From: Falciphora oryzae
Taxonomy: Eukaryota; Ascomycota; Sordariomycetes; Magnaporthales; Magnaporthaceae
Direction: 5' to 3'
Length of the DNA stretch: 22,460 nt
NCBI GenBank assembly: GCA_000733355.1
Contig: JNVV01000061.1
Coordinates: forward strand, 1-22,460
Shown here: one piece after another, positions 8,229 through 17,900 of the stretch
Numbering within the stretch: the first letter of the stretch is position 1
Layout: each line of letters begins with the position of its first letter
Program-made: the position numbers and the translations under genes
The notes under the pieces: generated by a model
Told to the model about the DNA's origin: nothing
Seen by the model: only the letters and a program-made list of their open reading frames with translations
Databases searched by the model: none

Positions 8229-9243
8229 CTAATCGCTGCTGTCGTTAAAAATGTCACCCGCCTCCTTAGCTTTCGCAACGGCAATCTGGGTTTACAAATC
8301 GCGAACCATGCCTTTCATACGCTTAACCGACAGGTTTTTAATCATATCGGCCCAAACCCCGTCGGTGGAATCCTCATCCCGCTTGCGTTTGCGAGCTAAA
8401 CTAGGGTTAGCTTTGTAAATTTATGTAAGGATTTATAGGTAGGGATACTTACGAATCGCGGTAGTGACAAAGGAGCACTTGTGGGCAGCGTTCGAGTATT
8501 GGCAGTTCGTGCAAGCACTATTAAACACCAGCCGGTTGCCCACTTTGCTTGCGAGGTAGCTGCCGTAAGGGCCAGTGCTTAAGTCGTGCGCATACTTTTT
8601 GCACACCTTTTTGCCGTTGGCTGGGTGTGTTAGTAGGTTACATTGGAGTTAAAGTTTGTAAAGGTATAGAAATATTTATTAGGTGTGTTGATGAGCGCGT
8701 ACGCCACCAGCGCCTGCTATTGCTACTGGCGCTCCTTTTTAATAACGGTTTGCACGAAGCGCGGACCGTGCTGAACCTTTTTGGGGTTAATGAGACGGGT
8801 GACCTCCTATTGCCACTTTTAATTAAGATTTTTACAGGGGTGTATAGGGGTGTATATACCTTGCCTCCGTCCTTAAGGGCAGGAATCTCCCCGATTATTT
8901 TCTAAATGGCATTGTTATCCGAGTTTTAAAGGTTGCCGAATAGCCAACTAGTGATAGATATGGGGGAGCCCATCGTCGTTTGGGTAACCCTATCAGCCCG
9001 AGCGAGCGTTACGCCCTTATAGCTCCATTTGATGATGTGGGCGTATTTTTTGGGGGTAGAGGCAGGCGCGGAGGAAAATATGGTGGGTGAGCCGGTGTTA
9101 AGCGGTGTAGGCGTTTGTAAAGGCGGCTGCTGAGTCGCGGTTTTTTGATCGGGGGTTGATAGGGGTGTAAAGGTTTGTAAACGGTTGTGAATCCGAGAAG
9201 ACCGGCGGGATATCCCGGACAACTTCACCTGAAAAAATCCCAC
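8229..9243 (-). pseudogene. Decayed spliced DUF3716-like gene with a basic nuclear-type tail
   Basis: The minus strand supports several exons. The last two are 8620-8453 and 8395-8229, joined across a 57-nt intron (8452-8396: GTAAGT, GCTAACC, TTTAG) with matching phase. The upstream acceptor is CTAACACACCCAG at 8621. The 8453-8620 exon encodes NSACTNCQYSNAAHKCSF, a C-x2-C-x8-C cluster with the same spacing as in the copia passenger gene. Two Tyr codons (in VCKKY and GPYGSY) sit where DUF3716 proteins have Cys, consistent with TGC-to-TAC transitions. The final exon has PRKRKRDEDS, a likely nuclear localisation signal, and one internal TAA replacing a probable Gln codon. Earlier exon material lies at about 9243-8843, a Ser/Thr/Pro-rich region with stops at Gln-like positions. 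Exon borders there are uncertain. Confidence 0.5.
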
Positions 9244-9582
9244 CTAATATGTTAGCAAATGTTTTAACCGCCGTGGATTGACGAAAAATGGCCGTATGAT
9301 AATAAAAAGTCGCGCGTTTTAAAGCGCGTAATCCGTAGATTCCAAAAATATATGTATAAAGCCGTAATAATCGCTGCGCGGTGGTGTAAAAGCAGTTATA
9401 CTTATTTAACGTGGTGGTGGAAGTGTCGGAATCAAAAAATGATTACCGGGAAACGATTAGCGGCGATTTAATTTGATGTGGGTGCAATAGATCCCTAGCT
9501 TTTGATTGGTCCAACCCAATTTGTGGGGACGTCCTTTCCGCACCTGCCGTGCACCTATTGAAATTGTGGCTCCAATTGGGTT
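9244..9582. other. Non-coding or unresolved stretch
   Basis: On the minus strand a TTGCTAACA...TTTTTTCAG sequence just above 9243 looks like an intron 3' end, so an upstream exon of the decayed DUF3716-like gene may lie in about 9280-9360. Nothing else was recognised before the GC-rich zinc-finger frame. Confidence 0.35.
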
Positions 9583-10338
9583 TTGTCTCGTCGGGCCTTA
9601 TGCACTGCCGTAGATTCCCGTCCGCTCGATTTGCCCCAGCCGTCCGCAACTGTCACTGTCCCGGACCATCTAGAAACTTTTGGACAGCGTGGGCCCAGTC
9701 CAGTTGCTTGCCACCATCCCTACCAACCGCCAACAACCCCCGCCGCACCCCACCAGACGACAACGGCGCTCCCCTCCTCGTTCACGCTATCGTCAGCCTC
9801 GACATCGCCGTCCAGCCAGGCATCCGCGAGCTCATGCCTAACGAGTCCCGGCAGTACACAGGCCCTGAACAACCAAGGCGGCCCTGGGATTGGCTCCTTC
9901 CAATTGACAGCCAGGTTCCACAAGTGCCGCACGTGTGGCGAGCAGTTCCGGGATGCTGCCAAACTGCAGCGGCACGTCTCCACACGGCATGCGCCCCGAG
10001 ACTTCAGATGCCACCAGGGCGGGTGCCAGATGTCCTTCGCCGACGCCAGGTCGCTGGAGCGCCACCAGCAGACAGCGGACGCCCACCAGACCAGCAGCTC
10101 ACCGACGCTGCGGTGCATATGCGGCTCCACTTCGCCTCGGAAGGACCACCACGTCCGCCACCTGCGGTCAACGGCGCGGTGCTCCCCTCGCGGTGCCGCT
10201 TCGGTGTACCGATGCTGGTGCGGACGTGACACCGTCGACAAGGGCGATCACGAAACGCACCTGGCCCACTGCCGTAGGCCGGGCTCGACGGGCCGCGGAA
10301 GAGGGCGCCCTAGACTACATGCCGGCCGCTCCGAGTGA
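9583..10338 (+). CDS. C2H2-type zinc-finger protein, 5' end unresolved
   Basis: A frame of about 250 codons in a GC-rich island encodes a Pro/Ser/Thr-rich N-terminal half, then two C2H2 fingers: CRTCGEQFRDAAKLQRHVST ending in RH, and CHQGGCQMSF followed by a paired-His segment. Two further C-x-C segments have His/Cys-rich ends (CICG...HLRSTARC and CWCG...HLAHC). It ends in a basic Gly/Arg tail and TGA at 10336. No in-frame ATG precedes the fingers; the frame opens at TTG, so the true start is probably in an upstream exon or was lost. DNA binding is inferred from the fingers. It could be a host transcription-factor fragment or a transposon gene. Base composition differs strongly from the AT-rich block to its left, and I saw no stop inside the frame. 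Confidence 0.55.
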   Translation: MSRRALCTAVDSRPLDLPQPSATVTVPDHLETFGQRGPSPVACHHPYQPPTTPAAPHQTTTALPSSFTLSSASTSPSSQASASSCLTSPGSTQALNNQGGPGIGSFQLTARFHKCRTCGEQFRDAAKLQRHVSTRHAPRDFRCHQGGCQMSFADARSLERHQQTADAHQTSSSPTLRCICGSTSPRKDHHVRHLRSTARCSPRGAASVYRCWCGRDTVDKGDHETHLAHCRRPGSTGRGRGRPRLHAGRSE

Positions 10339-10716
10339 TCTCGGACATCACGTCTCCGGTTACGGCAGCCATCTCACCACCAGAGGGGAGGGCCACCCGT
10401 TCCACCAGCGAGTGGATAAGCAACACCTACGACTTTGCAAGCAAACAGAAGGGAGTCATGTCGGGAGAATAGAGTTCGCAGAAGCCACAGGGGGGTTCAT
10501 GTTGCAGTTGATGATTAAGATATGGGGCAATCCATTTTTGAAGGGTTGATATGTACATTTATTCTTTTCTCCCCCATGTGGTGCCCCTCCGTAGTAGCAC
10601 AGCTCTCGGGCGGCGGGTTCACGGTCGGGGATGGACGGCCAGTGCCAGGACAACAGTCCCGTGCTGCGCCCATCCATTTTATGCCCTTTGGATGCCCCTT
10701 TCCATCACTGCCTACG
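10339..10716. other. Stretch without a recognised gene
   Basis: Mixed-composition sequence between the zinc-finger stop and the poly(T) run. Short frames exist in several phases, but none has recognisable motifs. Confidence 0.5.
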
Positions 10717-11073
10717 TTTTTTTTTTTTTTTTTTTAGATTATGCGGATGTGCCACGACGCACCTTTTTAATAAATACCCATTGTTGCTTTTCAGCCTTGA
10801 AAAAAGCTAGTCCCTATCGGCTATAGGGCCGGGAAACCAGTTGATGACTCCGATGAACGGCAGCCACGCCATGGGTATGGCCGACCCCTCCGGCTTATAT
10901 AAAATCAAGGTTTTGCCGAGCCTTCCAGCCTCCGCATGGTCCCGCTGCTCCCTAAACCGCTTAAGGTTGCGGCGCCGGTAGTGCGTCGCCTTGGCCGTGA
11001 GCCCGCGGAAGTTATACACCCGCGCCTCGACCGCACCGGGGTGCCCGCCCCAAGGGTCCCAGTGATAGTTCAC
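10717..11073 (-). mobile_element. Minus-strand retro-insertion with a poly(A) tail
   Basis: A run of 19 T (10717-10735) reads as a poly(A) tail on the minus strand. An ATTAAA-like polyadenylation signal lies about 35 nt upstream of the tail, and an 88-codon frame (11073 to 10807) rich in Arg, Gly and Trp ends 71 nt before it. This layout fits the 3' end of a non-LTR element or a processed retrocopy. I do not recognise the protein, and no target-site duplication was found. Confidence 0.4.
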
Positions 11074-11090
11074 CTTGTTGAGATGACAAA

Positions 11091-11235
11091 TGTCACATGC
11101 CCCTGGTCAGTGACTGGGAGCACGAGCCATACCAGGCTGCCTGTTATGTATATAAAACCATGACCTCACAGAGACACTCTGCTAGATACGCAAGTAACGC
11201 AAGGAATCTTAAACCATGGTCAACATATTTCAACA
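11091..11235 (+). repeat. Putative gypsy-type LTR (145 bp)
   Basis: The segment begins TGTCACATG and ends TTTCAACA, has a TATATAAAA box near its middle (about 11149), and resembles known fungal gypsy LTRs through CTAGATACGCAAGTAACG and GAGCACGAGCCATACCAGG. No partner LTR or target duplication was found. It lies left of a gypsy integrase remnant in the same orientation. Confidence 0.42.
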
Positions 11236-11520
11236 GTAGCAGCGGCCCTGGCATAGCAGAGGTTGTGGCTGACCCTGGTAGAAAAAGTGATCACTTGACC
11301 TCAGCCCTTGCCGGGATGACTTTTGGGCTCTGACCTTGCGTTCGTTCTTGATCCCAGCCCTTATCAGGTGGCCTTGCCGGCTGTGAGCACCGCTCGTGTG
11401 CCTCGGGCATGGTTGTATGCGAAAGGCATTTGTCTTGGAAATTCGGCGGGAAAAGTATCGTAATGTCAAATTCGTGTCATAACGGCCTATTTTTCCGAGC
11501 CAAGAAGAGGCAGGCTGAGT
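11236..11520. other. Stretch without a recognised gene between an LTR-like segment and an integrase remnant
   Basis: Probably internal sequence of a heavily deleted gypsy element, judged only from its flanks. No gag, protease or reverse transcriptase motif was seen. Confidence 0.35.
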
Positions 11521-12536
11521 AGTACATTGCCAAGTGCAACGGGTGCGCATAAATCGTCAGAATAACTAGCTACCAGTGGGCACGCTCCAGCCAATCTAAG
11601 CGCCCCCAGAACTAATAAGCACCGTCGCTATTGACTTCATCACGGCTTTGCCCACGGTGCCCTCGGCAGGCACACCGTGGCACCATGACGGCTTTGACGC
11701 CTACAGCGCCCTACGGGTACACCGCCAAGGACTGGGCAGAGGTTTTCGGCCGGCACCTGCTGCTGGCTGACTGGTCTTGCCCCAAGGTCATCATCTCAGA
11801 TAGAGACCCTATTGCAAAGAAGAGGGTATGCAGTAGAAGGATTGTCTTGATTTCTACCTCTAAGGAACTAATAGGAAAGCGCCCGAGGGTCTACCACCCT
11901 CGGGGTCTTTATACACGAGTGCGCAGTAGGAGTGGAGAGCCCTTCTCGGCGTCGCCGAGTGCTCTGTAACTGCTTGTTGAGCACCTGCGACGCCGATGAG
12001 GGTGGTGATGCAGATCCCGGCCGGCACAGCCGGGGTACCCCCTCTATCCTTTGCGACAGACCCTAAGTTCACTCCGGCCTTCTGGAACGCTTTCTGGAAG
12101 ATCTTCAAAACACGCCTTGCCAGGAACACGGCATATCACCCCCAGGCTGACAGCCAGTCCGAACGGAAAAACCAAAGCGTAAAGCTTGCCATATGCTACA
12201 ACACTCGCCAAGGCGAATCGGACGAATCATAGGTTGACGTCATCCCCTCTGCAATGGAATCTAAACATGCTAAACGCCAAACAGGTTCGTTCTACGCCGG
12301 CGCCCAACGATAACGGGTTTAAAGACAAACTTATATTAAAAGCGCCGGAGGCGATGCGACACCCCCAACCCGCCACACTTACAGCTTCCTGCCATCGAAA
12401 AAGAGACCGTAGAGGCACATATCGCGAAATCTTAAAAATACCCAGCCAATTTAAAAACGCGCTCCTTATTAATTTCACGTCCAGGATGTTACGAGGCAAG
12501 CTAGATAGTAAAATACGAGAATTGCGTTGGCTATAA
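11521..12536 (+). pseudogene. Ty3/gypsy integrase remnant, split by a later insertion
   Basis: Plus-strand blocks match gypsy integrase in order: LPVGTLQPI, STVAIDFITALPTVPSAGTP (first catalytic Asp in AIDF), a frame change with a deletion near 11700, YTAKDWAEVFGRHLLLADWS, VIISDRDP (second Asp), then after the insertion KFTPAFWNAFWKIFKTRLAR and AYHPQADSQSERKNQS (catalytic Glu). LQWNLN-like sequence follows at 12250-12280, then unrelated-looking decayed frames to 12536. Stops (TAG, TAA) lie upstream at 11560-11602. Removing 11811-12058 plus one copy of the duplicated GACCCT restores an uninterrupted SDRDP-KFT reading frame. The rest of pol is missing. Confidence 0.72.
11811..12058. mobile_element. 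248-bp MITE-like insertion with a GACCCT target-site duplication
   Basis: The insertion lies between two copies of GACCCT (11805-11810 and 12059-12064; the match extends to AGACCCT, seven bases). The ends form an imperfect inverted repeat: CAAAG...AGAGGG...TA on the left and its complement TACCCCCTC...CTTTG on the right. Internally there is a perfect 9-bp hairpin, CCCGAGGGT and ACCCTCGGG, at 11882-11904. No protein is encoded. A 6-8 bp duplication would fit several cut-and-paste superfamilies, so I do not assign one. Confidence 0.72.
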
Positions 12537-12657
12537 GAGCAGGCTTTTAATTAATACAGCAACTCCTACCTACCCTTTCAATTGCTGGATTGCGAAGCCT
12601 GGCCTCCCTTTTCACGGTTCTAGCACGAATCGGAACGTGAAGGGCCGCATTAGCTAA

Positions 12658-12982
12658 TGTGCAACATCCCGCACAGAACCACGACCAGCAGCCTCATAAA
12701 TCACCACTGGGGGGCTTTAAAGGAGGACGTCGGCAGTCTTGCGAACGCTGTATTCCGCAGAAGGTTAAGTCGGCGACAAGGTTACCTAGGAATCCGTGGA
12801 GGTCGGCCCCGAAGCGGACCGCTCTTTGTCCGGGCACGGCCGATAGGATGGGACCTCGTGCATTCCGCCCGCCCCCTTCCACTTTCGTCGTGGACGTTCT
12901 ACCTAATAAACTGCAAAAGACTCAAACCCGGTGGCTAGGCAGGCCCTAGCAACAGGCTACCCCGATTGCCGTGGTCGTAACA
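12658..12982 (+). repeat. Relic LTR related to the chromovirus LTR downstream
   Basis: It starts TGTGCAACATCCCGCACAGA and continues with ACCAGCAGCC, closely matching the first 40 bases of the 527-bp LTR at 13027 (CACAGAACC, CCAGCAGCC). After that the similarity is weak. A CGTAACA end at 12976-12982 is a possible right terminus. No duplication was found around it. Confidence 0.35.
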
Positions 12983-13021
12983 TTTTTCCGAAGTGCTAGT
13001 CGCACCGCAATGAACTCGGCT

Positions 13022-13026
13022 CACTC
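13022..13026. repeat. Target-site duplication, left copy (CACTC)
   Basis: CACTC immediately precedes the left LTR and is repeated immediately after the right LTR at 19660-19664. Confidence 0.93.
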
Positions 13027-13553
13027 TGTAACACCCCACACAGAACCATGGCCAGCAGCCGCAGGAGACGCCACCGGTGACCACAAGGGAGGCCTCCGGG
13101 TGGTAGCCGGAGGGGCGCAAGCCCTGACGGATGTGCGGATCAGGAGAGTTTAACTTTGCGACACGCGCGCCGATCAGCCCCCGCAAATCAGCCCGGCCCG
13201 GAACCCTAAAAGGGACGAAACATATCCGGCTCCGACGGACGCCGCGGAAAAGGCAGCGTGCCGATAACAACCGAAAGGCAGACCCCGACGGACGCTACGA
13301 AGGAGGAGGCAGCGCCAACGACAGCCGAAAGACGGCCGGAGGGTTAAAGCATAAAGAGGGCCCGAAAGACCCCCTGTGAAAGAGGTCCGAAGGGCAAACT
13401 ATCGTTTTTATTTCTACCTACACCATAAACTTGTTAAGCCCTAACGAATATAACTATTAAGCTGTTGAACCTTTGAAACCTCCTTACGAAAACCCCCCTT
13501 TTCCAGGCCTAACACTATTATAACTGGCTATAGTAGGGCGGAGGCCTGTTACA
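13027..13553 (+). repeat. 5' LTR of the chromovirus
   Basis: Runs from TGTAACACC to CTGTTACA and has the same length as the 3' LTR (19133-19659). By eye I count about 25 differences, all transitions, with no indel or transversion. At 22 of them this copy has the A or T state, 18 being G-to-A on the plus strand. Confidence 0.96.
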
Positions 13554-13599
13554 ACTCGATAGCTTCCTTTACTCAAACCTTCAGCATTTACCAGTCACC

Positions 13600-14982
13600 A
13601 TGTCGGACTTTAACGACTTCGTTAACATTAACGACCTAGGCCAGGACGAGGATCCAGGAACGGGGATATCCACCTTTCCCCCTGGACGCGAGCAACTTAC
13701 CCCCAATAACCCTCGTAAATACCCTAACTTTAGCATCCACAGCGTTGTATCCTATACTCGTTTGCAGCTCGCCTATTACGTAACGCGAGATTGCATCCCT
13801 ACTAAGATCCTGCCATAGTTCCAGAAAGCATTTGTGGAACGGAAGGCAGTTCGCGAGGCCTTTAGCCTCCCAAACGATTCGGACGATCCAGATCGCCCTA
13901 ACCACGAGCTTTAAATTCCGGCTCGTTCCCAAAGTTTGACCCTAAAGCAGCACGGCCAGAAGGTCAACCGCCCGTTAGGAAGACCCGGCAACCAGTCGAT
14001 ACCCCGGGCACCGTCGCACCACACCCTAGTAAGGGACGACGACGAAAAAAACGACATCTTTCCTTCGTACGACAAAAATAAAGGCAGTTACAAGATCTTA
14101 TAGAAAATGCCCGAACTAAAACTTCCAAGCTTAATGTAGGATTTCGACCATTAGGAAAGCAAATTTAACTTTACGTTCGAAGCCAACCTTAACGGTTTTA
14201 CCACGGCCAGATTACGTATCGCAGCCGCTGTCGGAACCTTCGATAGCGACTTTAACTCCGCCTATAACGGCTTGCGCAAAGCCAGCCCGGTATTGGGCCT
14301 ACATTGGCGCAAATTTATGCGATGGCTCCGTAACACCATATTGCGAGGAGATTCTTCACTCCTAAGGGCTACCAACGACCTATAGCAACTTATACAAAAA
14401 AACAACGAGGACCCTGGTGTTTTCGCAGCACGGTACCGACGTATGTGCGGCGAAGCAGGACAAACGGCAGATATTAACAGCTACGTTATCCGTTTGGTCC
14501 CTGCCTTAAAAGTCCAAGTCACCCGCGGAATGCATCATAAAGCGGAGATTTTAAAAGACCTCGTCGCCACAGCCCAAATCCTTTAGGATACCTTAGGTAC
14601 GGGTGCTCGTACCCCGTACGACGAAAAGAAAGATTCCCATAAGTCCTCCCATAAAAAGGACCAAAAGGAATCGAACAAGAACGGAAAGCATAAGTTTCGA
14701 AGCAAGCAAAAGGGGCGTAACTAACGCAACGGTAATAGTAAAAGCAACGGACGTTCGACGCTTTTAAACGCCAAACGCTAACGACGCCGGGACGAAGGCG
14801 TATGCCTTAAGTGCGGCAAGCCTAACCATATAGCGAAAGATTGTAAAAACCCCTTTTCCGCTACCAAACTTTCGACTAAAGAAGGCGAATCCCCCTAGGA
14901 GGAAAAAGCTAAAGTCAATTTTTTAAAGCGCCGAAAAAAGGAAGGTAGAAAAAAGCAAAGCGAAAAGCGCTAGAAAAATTAA
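13600..14982 (+). pseudogene. gag: Chromovirus gag with CCHC zinc knuckle
   Basis: An ATG at 13600 starts a frame that can be followed to 14982 across 12 in-frame TAG/TAA codons (13816, 13912, 14101, 14137, 14152, 14383, 14584, 14722, 14779, 14896, 14971, 14980; the last may be the natural stop). It includes a capsid-like middle part (FNFTFEANLNGFTTARLRIA, LRKASPVLGLHWRKFMRWLR) and a Lys-rich segment, then CLKCGKPNHIAKDC, a classic C-x2-C-x4-H-x4-C knuckle that binds RNA. Several stops sit where Trp or Gln is expected. The ATG lies 46 bp after the 5' LTR. Confidence 0.85.
14949..14955 (+). other. Candidate -1 ribosomal frameshift site A AAA AAG
   Basis: The heptamer AAAAAAG sits in the phase A AAA AAG relative to the gag frame. 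The pol frame is exactly -1 to gag and is open from this site onward, and gag terminates shortly after (14971 or 14980). The sequence and phase are directly visible; use in translation is inferred. Confidence 0.6.
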
Positions 14983-17900
14983 AGGGGAACCCGGTCATCC
15001 CCGCACCGACGTTCCGTAACGACCAGATACGCACAGCCCCTGCGCTCGTCACTAAGGGGACCGTTGGCTCTTCCAACGGCGGCCCGAAAGTTAAGGTCGA
15101 GGTCGGCCTAAATACGTTCGCCGAAGTTAATACCGTTTCCATCACCTTTTGCGAATCCCTAAGCTATAAGCTATGCAACCGTCCCAAACACGATTACCAA
15201 TCCCTTACTTTCGCCGCCGCAAGCGATTAGGGCGTTAAAACCTATGGTGTTTACCACTTACGATTAAGCCTTCGTAACCAGAATAGCACTCCGGTGGAAG
15301 TTATCCGGCCATTCCTCGCTATTAAACGAAATTTAGCAAACGCCCCTATTCTTGTAGGCATGCCATTAATGCAAGAACTGGCTATGGACCTTTACCCGGC
15401 TAAAAGCACCTAGTGTTTTAACCAACGTCCTCGTATCCATCAGCTATCCGCATACCATTTCCGAAGGAGCTTTTAAGCTAAAAATCGTGTGCTTGTTTAT
15501 TCCCTTCGCTTTAACCCTTCTGTCGGCAGCACCGGGGAGGACGACCCTTTCGAGGACCGTTTAAACGAACCGCCAGATTTGAAGAACGTCCTTGCAAGTT
15601 TACGGATAAGTCATTTTGACGTATTCGACGTCCGCAAAGGGAAAATGCTTCCAAAGCATAGCTACGGTAACCATGCCATCGATCTGCTCCCGGGCAAGGA
15701 GCCCCCGTGGAAGCAGATTTACCACCTGTTTCCAGCTAAGTCGACGGCACTTTAGAAGTACCTCACCGATGCCCTCGCACAAGGCATTATCCGCGAATTA
15801 CAGTTACTAGCAGGAGCCCCTGTTATTTTCGTCCCGAAAAAAAACGGCACGTTACGATTGTGCGTTAACTATCGAGGATTTAACGATATCACTATTAAAA
15901 ATAAAGCACCGCTTCCGTTAATCGGAGAGATGCTCGACCGCTTGAACGGTGCCAAGTGCTTGTCCAAAATCGACCTCGTTAATGCGTATTACCGACTTCG
16001 CATTAAAGAAGGGGACGAATGGAAAACCGCGTTCCGCACCAAGTACGGGCATTACGAGTACCTCGTGCTACCGTTCGGACTTACCAACGCCCCGGCATCG
16101 TTCCAAACCTATATTAACAAGGCCTTACGGGGCCTAATGGACGACTTCGTTATCGTCTATTTGGACGATATCCTCATTTATTCCGGTAGTAAAAAGGAGC
16201 ACCAGCACCACTTAAAGCTGGTTTTGGATCGATTTCGCAGCTTTGAGCTTTATGCCAATCCCAAAAAGTGCACCTTTTTCCAGCAAGAACTTGAGTTTTT
16301 AGGTTTTATCGTTAATACCGAAAGGTTTAAAATGGATTTTGCGCGTATTTAGGTCGTCCGCGAATGGATTGACCACCCATTTCGCACGTACAAAGACATC
16401 CAGGTTTTTGTGGGATTTTGCAACTTTTATCGACGGTTTATCTACGGCTTTTCCCGCAGGGCGAAGCCTTTGTACGATTTGTTGCAAGGAATGAAGAACG
16501 GACGCAAGCCAGGCCAGATAGGCCATTACTGGCAGGAGCCCCAATAGCAGGCATTTGAGGACCTAATTAACGCGTTCACGACCGCACCAGTGCTGCGGCA
16601 TTACGACCCGACTTTACCATTACGGGTCGAAACGGACGCTTCCGACTTTGCCATGGCAGGCATCCTATCGCAAAAGCACGACGGCCAATGGCACCTTATA
16701 GCCTACTGGTCCCAGAAGTTCAAAGGTGCCGAAATTCGGTATCCTGTGTACGATAAGGAACTTTTCGCAATAGTAGGAAGTTTTCGCCATTAGCGACATT
16801 ACCTCGAAAGGGCGCAAGCTACGGAGGTGTTTTCGGATCATAAGAACCTTAAGGCTTTTATGAAGCAGGAGCGTTTAAACGGACGACAGGCACGCTAGCT
16901 ATTGCAATTAGCACCTTACGACTTCGAGATCAAATACCGGCCAGGGTTTTTAAACCCAGCCGACGCTCCGTCTCGCCGGCCGGATTATATGGACGGTCGC
17001 AAGGAAGGACAAGAGACTTTCATTAAGAAACTTCTGCCGACGCTATCTAATAAGATGGGTCGGGAACAAAACGTATTTGTTTATAAGCAGTACGTAAAAG
17101 ACACTGCCGAGGGAGCGTCGCCTAATAAGCCTCCCCAGCCAGTAAGCGCAAAGAGCGCACCCAACGAGCGATCCCCCAAAAATTTTATCTTTAACCGGCG
17201 AAGCGAGCGGGATAGCGTACGTTTGGCACAACTTACGTTAGCCGACGATCCAGACGCTTTTAAGGTCATCCATGCCTTACAGGTGCAATTTATCACTCGT
17301 TAGGAGGCACGCACTGCTTTGGATTAGCTTAAGAGTAGCGTAACCACGGATTCCCCGGAGGAGATCCCAACGCCGCTAAGGAAATGGATTGGGGACGTAC
17401 AAAAGCGGGATCCGGCGAGCATAAATTTGCTTAAAAGGCTGACAGTAGTTAAAAAGCCCCGCCTAGCAGTACCTGACGTGAAATACACCGCACCGCACCG
17501 AGATACTGCGATAACGATTCGGCAGCAAGGAGCATCGTGCTTCCACCTAGCTAACGGTAACGAGTTAATCTTCCGGGGAAATCAGGTTTATGTCCCTGCA
17601 GACGAGGCTTTAAGGACCGAAATCCTGAGACAGTTTCACGACTTCCCGGGAGCCGGTCACTAGGGCGTAGCCAAAACTCTAGATCTCATCCAGCGCTTTT
17701 TTTGGTGGGATGGAGTTAAGGGGGATGTTACGGCATATGTGGCATCGTGCCCTTAGTGCCAAGGGAAGGCGATTCATTGTCACAAGCCTTACGGCAAATT
17801 TGAACCCCTACCACCGCCAAAAAACGGGCAGCTTATAAAAGAGATCTCTTTGGACTGGGTAACCGGCTTACCTGAAAGCAGGACGGCGGGTGGTTAGGTC

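Noticed and set aside
9720..10241. 173-codon minus-strand frame opposite the zinc-finger gene
   Set aside because: No motif is visible, and the plus-strand frame has clear C2H2 fingers.
14064..14071. Exact TCGTACGA inside the chromovirus gag
   Set aside because: One copy in 17.4 kb matches chance expectation (about 0.8), so it is not part of the array.
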